Part shown: piece after piece, positions 1 to 6,082 of the stretch
How the letters are laid out: each line of letters starts with the position of its first letter
Numbering within the stretch: the stretch's first letter is position 1
From: Burkholderiales bacterium
Lineage (GTDB): Bacteria; Pseudomonadota; Gammaproteobacteria; Burkholderiales; Burkholderiaceae_D
NCBI GenBank assembly: GCA_016197345.1
Contig: JACPVY010000398.1
Span: 1-6,082, forward strand
Direction of reading: 5' to 3'
DNA length: 6,082 bases
Notes under the pieces: model-generated
Told to the model about the DNA's origin: nothing
Seen by the model: only the letters and a program-made list of their open reading frames with translations
Databases searched by the model: none
Position numbers and translations under genes: made by a program

Positions 1-193
1 CTGCCGCCACTTGGGTTTGTTGCAGCATGATTTCAGAGAGCCAAACGCGATAAGCGTCGCGCGTGTTTTGCCACGGCAAAGTATGACGCCCATGCGTTTT
101 CTGCCAACGGATGACGTCGGCAGAAAAGCTAGGATCACGGAAGTGGGATGAGACTGGGGACAGAGCGGCATCAGCCGCGATAATTCTCTTCAC
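1..193 (-). CDS. mutY: MutY, adenine DNA glycosylase (N-terminal part, runs off the left edge)
   Basis: MutY removes adenine mispaired with 8-oxoguanine, the last defence of the GO repair system. The 64 codons visible contain [14 protein letters not shown] (residues 29-42) and [12 protein letters not shown] (51-62), the signature N-terminus of MutY. E54 aligns with the catalytic Glu37 of E. coli MutY. The helix-hairpin-helix, iron-sulfur cluster and C-terminal NUDIX-like domain lie outside the window. The start is a GTG at 193-191: an in-frame TGA lies four codons upstream, and no ATG occurs before the conserved core, so the protein carries about 17 more N-terminal residues than E. coli MutY. 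The ribosome binding site is weak (GAAGA about 11 bases upstream). Only 5 bases separate it from the stop of the upstream GTPase gene, so the two are probably co-transcribed. Confidence 0.93.
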   Translation of the reverse strand, partial: MKRIIAADAALSPVSSHFRDPSFSADVIRWQKTHGRHTLPWQNTRDAYRVWLSEIMLQQTQVAA

Positions 194-198
194 TACGA

Positions 199-2130
199 CT
201 ATTCTTCAGGCAGGCTAACGTGCGCTTTCAAGGCTTCACGCAATTGGGTTTCTAACATCGTCAACTTGGCTTTTTCTTGATCTAAGCTCGCCTGCATTTC
301 TTCAAACGAACTGATTTTTTCTTCCAAGCTATCCGTTGCCAAGTGAATCCGCTGGATCGAGACCATGCGGTTTTTCAATTGTTCTTTGTGTTCACGGATT
401 TGCGATTCTAGCGGCGCCATGATCACTTTCAACCATGCTTCGACATCGCGATTGGCTTGCACAAAACTTTGCTTCACGCGCGAGGCTATCGAATCGAAAA
501 ACTTTTGCATCAAGATCGCACGCGACGTCGTCCATAGCGTGGCGGTACCAAATTGTTTTTGATACACGCCTTCGATCATGACGATTTCTTGACGATATTT
601 ATCGAGCGAAAATGGCATTGGCAGGGACAGAGCAAGGCCGTGCTCGGTGGAAAATTTGCGATACATCACCGTCATCATTTCGGTGATTTCGTCCGTCTTT
701 TTATCCGACAAATCGAGGTTGCGTTTGGCTTGATCAAAGAAAGCTTTCACTGCATCACGCAAACCAGCCGAAAAAGTGCTCTTTTCCATCGCAGCGCGGG
801 CTTTCGCGATATCTTCTTTCAAGATATCCATGCCTAGGCTGGTATACACCTCGGTCGAAAGGCGGGTGAAAACGGTACGTGTCCCCTGCAATTTGAGCAA
901 GCTGCTGTCGAAGTCTTTTTTCTCGGCGTCGATGCGTTTCATCATGTGCTCGACCACGTTTTTATTCTTGCCACGCAAGCTCTTGAATTCAAACAATTGT
1001 TCGACCACGCTACGCACACGCGAATTGAGCATGGTATTTTGCGAAAGCAACAAGGCGTCGATGTCCGTCCCTAATTGTTGGCAAATGATGTCGCGCTTAG
1101 CAGGGATCAATTCATTCGACAACGCATTTTCAAGCGCTGGCAAACGGCTTTTCGCCAACATATCGGCATCGCGATTGATTTTCGAGACCAAGCCTTTTTG
1201 CGCCGAAACCGGAAACACATTTTTCTTGTCTAGCGTCAGCATGTGGGCGACGCTGGTGACTTGCTTGTCAATTTGTTGCTCGATTTCTGCCGCTGAACGC
1301 AATTCATCCCACATCGAATCAATTTTATTCAACACCACCATGCGGCCAGCACCAGCGCCGATGTGGTTGCGCCAAACGTCGATATCGCTCTTCGTCACGC
1401 CAGTGTCAGCCGCCAAAATGAAGAGCACGGCATGCGCATTCGGGATTAAATTCAACGTCAATTCAGGTTCGGTACCGATCGCATTCAAACCCGGCGTATC
1501 GAGAATCACCAAGCCTTGTTGCAGCAAAGGATGCGGGAAATTGATGATGGCGTGGCGCCACAACGAGATTTCGACTTGACCATTTTCATTCACGGTCAGG
1601 CTGGAATCAGGGTCAGACTCGTCGTACAGACCATATTTTTTCGCTTCGTCAGTCGACACGTATTTGGTCAACGAGACTTGTTTGAAGGCTTCTAGCATGC
1701 CATCACCCGAATTGATATCGAGCGGCAAGACTGTCCACAATTCAGGCTGGTGCTTAAATTCGCTGGTGGATTTGGATTCGGCCCGCGTCTCAATCGGCAA
1801 CAGGCGAATACAAGGAGGAATGGTAGCGTCGTAGAGCAACTCGGTCGGACACATGGTGGTCCGTCCCGCTGACGACGGCAAAATGCGCTGACCATAGTCG
1901 GCAAAGAAGATCGAGTTGATCAATTCAGATTTGCCGCGCGAGAACTCAGCCACAAAGGCAATCGACAATTTGTCGTCAGCCAAGCGTGCCAGCACACGAT
2001 TAAAGCGCTGTTCGCTGGCCGGATCAGATAATTCGGCCTGACTGACGAAGCTGCGATAGTTTTGCAATGCTGCTACTACCCCTTGCCGCCAAGCACTATA
2101 TTCTTTGAAGTCCTGAACCAGAGTACTCAC
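199..2130 (-). CDS. Dynamin-like large GTPase (bacterial dynamin family, function unassigned)
   Basis: This 643-residue protein has a full N-terminal GTPase domain: P-loop AEFSRGKS at 61-68, switch I threonines T91/T92 in [14 protein letters not shown] at 211-214, NKID at 268-271 and a G5-like SAQ at 309-311. The rest is predicted largely helical, with a charged coiled coil at about 575-635. I see no transmembrane segment. This fits soluble bacterial dynamin-like proteins (COG0699 type, compare E. coli CrfC/YjdA). Family members act in membrane remodelling or chromosome positioning, but the role here is unknown. The first P-loop glycine is alanine, which may be normal for this subfamily. The start is GTG at 2130-2128; an in-frame TGA lies eight codons upstream with no other start between. 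GGGGG a few bases upstream may serve as ribosome binding site. The gene lies between mutM and mutY on the same strand and its stop is 5 bases before mutY. Confidence 0.9.
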   Translation of the reverse strand: MSTLVQDFKEYSAWRQGVVAALQNYRSFVSQAELSDPASEQRFNRVLARLADDKLSIAFVAEFSRGKSELINSIFFADYGQRILPSSAGRTTMCPTELLYDATIPPCIRLLPIETRAESKSTSEFKHQPELWTVLPLDINSGDGMLEAFKQVSLTKYVSTDEAKKYGLYDESDPDSSLTVNENGQVEISLWRHAIINFPHPLLQQGLVILDTPGLNAIGTEPELTLNLIPNAHAVLFILAADTGVTKSDIDVWRNHIGAGAGRMVVLNKIDSMWDELRSAAEIEQQIDKQVTSVAHMLTLDKKNVFPVSAQKGLVSKINRDADMLAKSRLPALENALSNELIPAKRDIICQQLGTDIDALLLSQNTMLNSRVRSVVEQLFEFKSLRGKNKNVVEHMMKRIDAEKKDFDSSLLKLQGTRTVFTRLSTEVYTSLGMDILKEDIAKARAAMEKSTFSAGLRDAVKAFFDQAKRNLDLSDKKTDEITEMMTVMYRKFSTEHGLALSLPMPFSLDKYRQEIVMIEGVYQKQFGTATLWTTSRAILMQKFFDSIASRVKQSFVQANRDVEAWLKVIMAPLESQIREHKEQLKNRMVSIQRIHLATDSLEEKISSFEEMQASLDQEKAKLTMLETQLREALKAHVSLPEE

Positions 2131-2270
2131 ATTGCCCCCACTGATGTTATTTCACGCATTGTTCTGGCTAAATTGCCTGTGCCTTCTTGCTTGCTTAAGC
2201 TTGTTCCACTCAGTTTCACTAAGCCACCGCCTGCTGGAAACCCGATACTGGCACCGATGCGGCCTGCCAT
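2127..2270 (-). CDS. Possible small protein upstream of the GTPase (47 aa), overlapping its start by GTGA
   Basis: Not recognised. An ATG at 2270-2268 opens 47 codons ending in TGA at 2129-2127, so its stop overlaps the GTG of the GTPase in a GTGA arrangement typical of translational coupling. The product is basic and rich in glycine near its N-terminus (MAGRIGASIGFPAGGG). There is no obvious signal peptide or membrane helix. A longer reading from an in-frame ATG at 2294-2292 gives 55 residues, but that ATG lies at or upstream of the start point expected from the TATAAT box at 2303-2298. AAAGGGA sits about 11 bases before the 2270 start. Against it: several codons are unusual for the neighbours (AGA, ATA, ACA), and a 47-codon ORF can arise by chance. 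It could simply be leader sequence. Confidence 0.28.
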   Translation of the reverse strand: MAGRIGASIGFPAGGGLVKLSGTSLSKQEGTGNLARTMREITSVGAM

Positions 2271-2297
2271 TGCGGCGAGTTTCCCTTTACACATTTC

Positions 2298-2303
2298 ATT
2301 ATA
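2298..2303 (-). promoter_or_regulatory. Candidate -10 box (TATAAT) for the GTPase-mutY unit
   Basis: On the minus strand there is a perfect TATAAT at 2303-2298. It lies downstream of the mutM terminator and about 170 bases before the GTPase start. No good -35 is present at 16-18 bases: TTGCTG at 2323-2318 gives a 14-base spacer, which is short. The predicted start point is about 2291. The position agrees with a separate transcription unit beginning here. Confidence 0.4.
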
Positions 2304-2409
2304 TCGGGCAAAGCCTGCAGCAACGGCCTAGCGCGGCGGGATTTGCCTATTTCAAACAGATTTTGCCCAATTTTTTGCGCAATAGCGAGCAGATTGCAAG
2401 CTCGTCTGC

Positions 2410-2431
2410 AAAAAAAGCGGTGCCAACCACT
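2410..2431 (-). terminator. Intrinsic terminator after mutM
   Basis: On the minus strand AGTGGT (2431-2426), loop TGGC (2425-2422) and ACCGCT (2421-2416) form a 6-bp stem with one G-U wobble, followed directly by a seven-T run (2416-2410, the first T shared with the stem). It starts about 43 bases past the mutM stop. The stem is short, so termination may be partial. Confidence 0.55.
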
Positions 2432-2473
2432 CCCCTCTGCAATTTATGCAGCACAAAGCAGTGCGCATCAACG

Positions 2474-3304
2474 CTAACGTTGGCAATGCGCGCAATAAAA
2501 GGTCGAGCGCTGACCTTGCACTATTTGTCGCACGGGCTGACCGCATACTCGACAAGGCTGCTCGGTGCGGGCATAGACGAAATAATCTTGCTGAAAATAG
2601 CCGCTTTGACCGTTGACTTGGACAAAATCACGCAAGGTACTGCCACCTTTGAGAATTGCGGCGGCTAAAATTTGCCGAATTGCCTGCGCCAATTTTTCGT
2701 AGCGCGCCAGACTGATGCGCTGAGCTGGCGTTTTTGGATTGATGCGCGCTTGGAATAAGGCTTCGGAACAATAGATATTACCGACACCAACGACGATGTC
2801 GCCCGCTAGCAACACTTGCTTGATCGCGGCGCTGCGATTGCGGCTAGATTCATACAACAGCTTGCCATCAAAACCCTGCTCTAACGGTTCAACACCCAAA
2901 CCACGTAGCGCAACATGCTGTGCTAGCGGGCCATCTTGCTGGGCGTGCCATAGCACAGCACCAAAACGGCGCGGATCGGTGAAACGCAAGACGTTGGGCG
3001 CATTACCCTGCATCACAAGATCGACGTGATCGTGTTTTTCGACAGGCACACCGGGTGGCAACATCCGCAAATGGCCGGACATCCCAAGATGAATAATCAA
3101 GGTGCCGTGCTCAAAGTGTAATAACAGGTATTTGCCACGCCGCCCGCAATGAGTAATCCGACGCCCTTCCAGCGTTTGCGCTAAACCATCAGGAAAAGGC
3201 CAGCGCAAACCTGCACGCCGTAAAATCAGTTCTTGCACAACTTGGCCATCCAGATAGGGGGCAATGCCCTGGCGGGTGACTTCAACTTCAGGCAATTCAG
3301 GCAT
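2474..3304 (-). CDS. mutM: MutM/Fpg, formamidopyrimidine-DNA glycosylase
   Basis: Bifunctional glycosylase/AP lyase that excises 8-oxoguanine and formamidopyrimidines from DNA. The start MPELPEVE supplies the catalytic N-terminal proline (P2 before Met removal) and E3, which fixes the start at the ATG at 3304-3302. K58 in RGKYLL matches catalytic Lys57. The 8-oxoG strand-gap residues are M75, R112 and F114 (in DPRRFG). The helix-two-turn-helix motif with GVGNIY is at 173-178. The C-terminal zinc finger is complete: C251, C254, C271, C274 (C-x2-C-x16-C-x2-C) with R266 before the third cysteine. Its 276 residues are near the usual family length, and nothing is missing. GGA lies about six bases upstream of the ATG. 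It is divergent from the TPR-lolB-ispE genes, is followed by a likely terminator, and lies on the same strand as mutY, its partner in GO repair. Confidence 0.97.
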   Translation of the reverse strand: MPELPEVEVTRQGIAPYLDGQVVQELILRRAGLRWPFPDGLAQTLEGRRITHCGRRGKYLLLHFEHGTLIIHLGMSGHLRMLPPGVPVEKHDHVDLVMQGNAPNVLRFTDPRRFGAVLWHAQQDGPLAQHVALRGLGVEPLEQGFDGKLLYESSRNRSAAIKQVLLAGDIVVGVGNIYCSEALFQARINPKTPAQRISLARYEKLAQAIRQILAAAILKGGSTLRDFVQVNGQSGYFQQDYFVYARTEQPCRVCGQPVRQIVQGQRSTFYCAHCQR

Positions 3305-3373
3305 AAAAATTCCGACCAGATAAAAATGAACTTAAGGTGTGGTACAAGTACTAAGAGGAGCATGCTCAGCGCC

Positions 3374-3401
3374 TTAACCTTAAGCAACGACATGCTATAT
3401 A
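3374..3401 (+). promoter_or_regulatory. Candidate promoter of the TPR-lolB-ispE operon
   Basis: TTAACC (3374-3379, four of six matches to TTGACA), a 16-base spacer, then TATATA (3396-3401) preceded by TGC, an extended -10. This would start transcription at about 3408 and give a leader of about 108 bases. It is found by eye only. TAAAAT at 3462-3467 is closer to the gene but has no -35. Confidence 0.35.
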
Positions 3402-3415
3402 TGAATTGTGCTTAG

Positions 3416-3435
3416 TTACATTGCGATTACATTGC
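3416..3435. repeat. Tandem 9-bp direct repeat TTACATTGC, 11-bp period
   Basis: TTACATTGC occurs at 3416-3424 and again at 3427-3435 with two bases between, an 11-base period that puts both copies on nearly the same face of the helix. The second copy runs into the palindrome ATTGCAAT (3431-3438). It lies in the divergent mutM/TPR intergenic region just downstream of the candidate plus-strand promoter, so it could be a binding site for a regulator. No known regulator is recognised. Confidence 0.4.
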
Positions 3436-3515
3436 AATACCCGCATTTTGCTGCTTGAGCGTAAAATGAGATTTTTCGCGCTTTTAGCCCCAATTGCCCC
3501 TCCCTACTGCCAGGA

Positions 3516-5405
3516 ATGACTTTGAAGACCGCTCTCGCCATTGTAACTCTCTCAGGCCTGTTGATGGCCTGCGCCAGCGCCCCTCCTCTCGCGCCATCGG
3601 CTGACAAACCTAGCGCTAATAGCAACGCCAACGCCGATAACAAAGTAAGCTCAACCAGTTCCAGTGCAGCTCAGAATAGTAGCGATAGCGGCAATGACGA
3701 AGATAGCGTCAAAAGCGTTGATAGCAGTTTGCCACAGGTGGAATTAACGAACGAAATCATGTTCAAAATTCTAGGCAGCGAATTTGCGATGCAACGCGGG
3801 CAATGGCAAACCGGGTATGTCACTTTACAAGCGCTCGCACAACAAACGCGCGATCCGCGTCTTGCTAAGCGTGCGGTGGAAATGGCATTAGCCGCCAAAC
3901 AACTCAATGAAGCGCTGACCGCAGTTCGCCTATGGCGTGAGCTAGCCCCACAATCCGACGAAGCGGCGCAATACTTTTTAGCGCTAACCGTCATGCACGA
4001 CAAATTGAGCGAAGCGCTACCGATTTTTGCGCAACGCCTGCAAGCCGCACCTGTCCCCGCTCGCGGCAGCTTGATTCTATCCACTTATCAACGTTATCTG
4101 AGTCAAGCGAAAGATAAAGCGCTCCTGTTTTCGCAACTAGAAACATTGTATGCGCCCTATCAAGACGTACTCGAAACGCATTTGGTACTCGCACAAGCCG
4201 CCGTTGCTAAAGGCGATCAAGCGCGCGCACGCGACGAAGCCAAAAAGGCGCTGGCCATCAAGCCAGATTCTGAACTGGCCTTGATGACCTATGTTTACCT
4301 ACTGGAAAATCCACTCGATGGACAAAAGGTAGTCGCCGAATTCCTGCAAAAATATCCGCAAAGTAAAGATACGCGGCAATCTTGGGCCAGAATGCTGCTC
4401 GATCGCAAACAATATGAAGCAGCGCGTGAGCAATATGAGATTTTGGCAAAAGATAAAGCGCATGAAGTTGGTGCAACACTCGCGCTAGGACGCATCAGTC
4501 TGATTTTGAAAGATTACGATGCTGGCGAAAAGCATTTGAAGCACTATATGGAATTGCTCGGCGATAGCGCTGACGGCGACCAAGACACTAGCCGAGTAGT
4601 GCTCTGGCTGTCGCAAATTGCCGAAGAGCGCGGCGATATGGCGGCAGCAATTCGCTGGTTAGAGCAAATCAAAAATACCGATAGCAATAATTATTTGACG
4701 GCGATTTCGCGCCATGCGCAAATCTTGGCGAAGCAAAACAAAATGGAAGAGGCACGCAGTCTATTGCATGCCGCAACCACCACGACCGACCAAGAAAAAG
4801 CCCAATTACTGCAATTAGAAGCGCAATTATTGCGTGATGCCAATCAAGTCTTGGAAGCTTTTGCTTTTTTGAGCGAGGCGTTAAAAAGCCATCCCAATAG
4901 CGCCGAATTGCTGTACGACCGCGCGATGCTGGCCGAAAAATTAGATCGCATGAGCGTAATGGAAAGCGATCTGCGCAAAGTGATCCAAATTTCCCCTGAA
5001 AATCAACATGCCTATAACGCCCTAGGCTATTCACTGGCTGAGCGCAATTTGCGCCTACCAGAAGCGCAAACCTTGATCGAAAAAGCGCTGAAAATGGCAC
5101 CGGAAGATCCGTTCATTCTCGATTCTATGGGGTGGGTACAGTATCGGATGGGCAAACTAAAAGAGGCAGAAGCGACCTTGCGCCGCGCTTATACCTTGCG
5201 GCCAGACGCCGAAATTGCCGTGCATTTGGGTGAAGTGCTATGGAAGAGCGGGCAAAATCGGCCCACCTGGACGGGCTACGGCATCACCTTCGCCACTCTC
5301 GCAGGCGACGCGGGCGCGCTCGGCGCCCAGATGACGGTCAAGCAACGAGTGCTACGGCTGTTGAGAATGCTAGCATGCGCAGCCCGCGAAGCCAGCTTGT
5401 GCTAG
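3516..5405 (+). CDS. TPR-repeat outer-membrane lipoprotein (LbcA-like), C-terminus out of frame
   Basis: A lipoprotein signal peptide ends at LLMAC, with lipidated Cys19; Ala follows, so Lol sorting to the outer membrane is expected. A low-complexity Ser/Asn/Asp/Ala linker (about 21-75) leads to a long helical array. The clearest TPR units are about 221-255, 464-497, 498-532 and 533-566. By architecture and position before lolB and ispE it resembles Pseudomonas PA4667 (LbcA), an outer-membrane TPR lipoprotein that partners the protease CtpA; that role here is inferred. The AGGA at 3512-3515 abuts the ATG but is ideally spaced (6 bases) for the third codon, TTG at 3522, which would give MKTALAIV and a more typical signal start. 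After a further TPR helix A (AEIAVHLGEVLWKSGQ, 565-580) the sequence stops looking like a TPR. The last 49 residues appear out of frame and overlap lolB. Confidence 0.85.
   Translation: MTLKTALAIVTLSGLLMACASAPPLAPSADKPSANSNANADNKVSSTSSSAAQNSSDSGNDEDSVKSVDSSLPQVELTNEIMFKILGSEFAMQRGQWQTGYVTLQALAQQTRDPRLAKRAVEMALAAKQLNEALTAVRLWRELAPQSDEAAQYFLALTVMHDKLSEALPIFAQRLQAAPVPARGSLILSTYQRYLSQAKDKALLFSQLETLYAPYQDVLETHLVLAQAAVAKGDQARARDEAKKALAIKPDSELALMTYVYLLENPLDGQKVVAEFLQKYPQSKDTRQSWARMLLDRKQYEAAREQYEILAKDKAHEVGATLALGRISLILKDYDAGEKHLKHYMELLGDSADGDQDTSRVVLWLSQIAEERGDMAAAIRWLEQIKNTDSNNYLTAISRHAQILAKQNKMEEARSLLHAATTTTDQEKAQLLQLEAQLLRDANQVLEAFAFLSEALKSHPNSAELLYDRAMLAEKLDRMSVMESDLRKVIQISPENQHAYNALGYSLAERNLRLPEAQTLIEKALKMAPEDPFILDSMGWVQYRMGKLKEAEATLRRAYTLRPDAEIAVHLGEVLWKSGQNRPTWTGYGITFATLAGDAGALGAQMTVKQRVLRLLRMLACAAREASLC
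5256..5375 (+). other. Frame-disrupted, GC-rich junction between the TPR gene and lolB
   Basis: Between the last recognisable TPR residue and the first recognisable LolB residue no single frame makes sense. Bases 5261-5330 are about 76% GC against about 50% in the TPR gene (counted at 5041-5100). An ATGA overlap lies at 5331-5334: its TGA closes the frame one base ahead of the TPR frame (ending RATASPSPLSQATRARSAPR), and its ATG opens [16 protein letters not shown], which looks like a damaged lipoprotein signal. The overlap is what one expects for the ancestral gene boundary, and the distance from residue 580 to this TGA, about 25 codons, suits a final TPR helix and tail. So at least one indel appears to lie upstream of 5331 and another between 5331 and about 5375. 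Confidence 0.5.
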
Positions 5406-5869
5406 AGGGCCGGCTCTCTGTGCGCTACGAACAAGAAGGTAAAAACCAGCAATTGACAGGGCAATTTCTATGGCAACAAGATGCGGCGCAGACCCGCATC
5501 TTGTTATCCTCCCCTACCGGTCAAGCCTTAGCCGAAATCCTCGTCACAGCGAACCAAGCGAGCTTGACTCAAGCCGGGCAAGCAACACGTAGCGCTGGCA
5601 ATGTCGATCAACTCACCAGCGAAATTCTTGGCTGGCCGCTTCCCGTAGCAGGTTTGCGTGATTGGCTACAAGGCTTTGCGCTCAACGCTAAAGGCGCACG
5701 TTTCATCGCGAGTCCAGAACAAGATAGCGTCGCCACACTGGATGGTTGGCACATACGCTACGCCAGTTGGCACGATAACACCCATCCAAAACGCATTGAC
5801 CTTGAACGCCATATCGACGCGCAAGGGGCCGATGTCTCTTTGCGTATGTTGATTGATTCCGCCACCTAA
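5375..5869 (+). CDS. lolB: LolB, outer-membrane lipoprotein receptor (signal peptide not in frame)
   Basis: LolB receives lipoproteins from periplasmic LolA and inserts them in the outer membrane; it is itself a lipoprotein. The body is recognisable: [16 protein letters not shown] at the start of the barrel, [31 protein letters not shown], then [18 protein letters not shown], which is strongly LolB-like, and a final PKRIDLER strand. The open frame begins at an ATG at 5240, but its first 45 residues are arginine-rich, without hydrophobic core or lipobox, and overlap the TPR gene by 166 bases. I use the ATG at 5375, with GAGA 8 bases upstream, giving 164 residues. That is shorter than mature E. 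coli LolB and has no lipid anchor. The original start was probably the ATG at 5331, now out of frame. ispE follows after 4 bases. Confidence 0.8.
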   Translation: MRSPRSQLVLEGRLSVRYEQEGKNQQLTGQFLWQQDAAQTRILLSSPTGQALAEILVTANQASLTQAGQATRSAGNVDQLTSEILGWPLPVAGLRDWLQGFALNAKGARFIASPEQDSVATLDGWHIRYASWHDNTHPKRIDLERHIDAQGADVSLRMLIDSAT

Positions 5870-5873
5870 CTCC

Positions 5874-6082
5874 ATGTTGCCACCCACTTTGACTGCGGAC
5901 GCGCTATTAGGCTGCGCCGCCCCTGCCAAACTCAATTTGTTTTTACACGTCATCGGTCGCCGCGCCGATGGCTATCACCTATTGCAAAGCGTGTTTCAAT
6001 TACTGGATTGGGGCGATAGCCTAGATTTTCAGCGCGTGGAAGGCGAAGAAATCCTTCATCTCAACCCGATTCCGGGTGTCGC
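5874..6082 (+). CDS. ispE: IspE, 4-diphosphocytidyl-2-C-methyl-D-erythritol kinase (N-terminal part, runs off the right edge)
   Basis: IspE is the GHMP-family kinase that phosphorylates CDP-methylerythritol in the MEP pathway to isoprenoid precursors. The 69 codons visible include [20 protein letters not shown] (residues 16-35) and [12 protein letters not shown], the N-terminal signature of the enzyme. K19 matches the catalytic Lys10 of E. coli IspE. The glycine-rich ATP loop and catalytic Asp lie beyond the window. The ATG lies 4 bases after the lolB stop. There is no clear ribosome binding site, which fits translation coupled to lolB. TPR lipoprotein, lolB and ispE in this order also occur together in Pseudomonas. 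Confidence 0.95.
   Translation, partial: MLPPTLTADALLGCAAPAKLNLFLHVIGRRADGYHLLQSVFQLLDWGDSLDFQRVEGEEILHLNPIPGV

Noticed and set aside
776..1579. Plus-strand 267-codon open frame opposite the GTPase
   Set aside because: It lies wholly inside the well-supported GTPase gene on the other strand, and its translation is rich in Ser, Cys, Phe and Arg with no recognisable domain; it is an antisense shadow.
2448..2472. Hairpin ATGCGCAC / GTGC(T)GCAT just after mutM as terminator
   Set aside because: The 8-bp bulged stem on the minus strand has no U tract after it; the hairpin at 2410-2431 with seven Us is the better terminator.
2132..2668. Plus-strand 178-codon open frame across the mutM/GTPase gap
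   Set aside because: It overlaps the antisense of the mutM zinc-finger region and the terminator, has no domain or plausible start signal, and its translation looks random.
3462..3467. TAAAAT as the -10 of the TPR operon
   Set aside because: No -35 resembling TTGACA lies 15-19 bases upstream; the extended -10 at 3393-3401 is more credible.
5240..5374. ATG at 5240 as the start of lolB
   Set aside because: It would overlap the TPR gene by 166 bases and add 45 arginine-rich residues unlike any LolB signal peptide.
5331..5405. [16 protein letters not shown]... as a stand-alone 24-residue lipoprotein
   Set aside because: The hydrophobic core is short and holds arginines, and it ends within lolB. 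It is better read as the displaced start of lolB.

Overview
The window looks like the chromosome of a betaproteobacterium, probably Burkholderiales near Oxalobacteraceae (Undibacterium/Herminiimonas-like). This is inferred from the gene order and from the style of MutM, LolB and IspE; no search was run. Local GC in the coding regions is around 50%. There is no sign of a mobile element, CRISPR array, tRNA or rRNA.

The left half reads on the minus strand, in transcription order mutM (Fpg), a small possible ORF, a dynamin-like large GTPase, then the start of mutY, which runs off the left edge. MutM and MutY are the two DNA glycosylases of the 8-oxoguanine (GO) system, so the GTPase sits between the two halves of one repair pathway. 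A likely intrinsic terminator follows mutM. A perfect TATAAT box lies further downstream, before the GTPase, so GTPase and mutY probably form their own transcription unit (stop to start gap 5 bases).

A 211-base divergent intergenic region separates mutM from the plus-strand genes. It holds a candidate extended -10 promoter and a perfect 9-base direct repeat with an 11-base period.

The right half reads on the plus strand: a TPR-repeat outer-membrane lipoprotein (LbcA-like by order and architecture), lolB (outer-membrane lipoprotein receptor), and the start of ispE (isoprenoid precursor kinase), which runs off the right edge. The genes are tightly packed and probably one operon.

The most notable feature is the junction between the TPR gene and lolB (about 5256-5375). 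The TPR frame loses its similarity to TPR in the middle of a repeat and runs into the lolB gene. The lolB frame has no signal peptide or lipobox. An ATGA stop/start overlap of the kind expected between the two genes is present at 5331-5334, but in frames that match neither gene body. The stretch 5261-5330 is about 76% GC. The junction is either a real deletion or frameshift event or a cluster of sequence errors.
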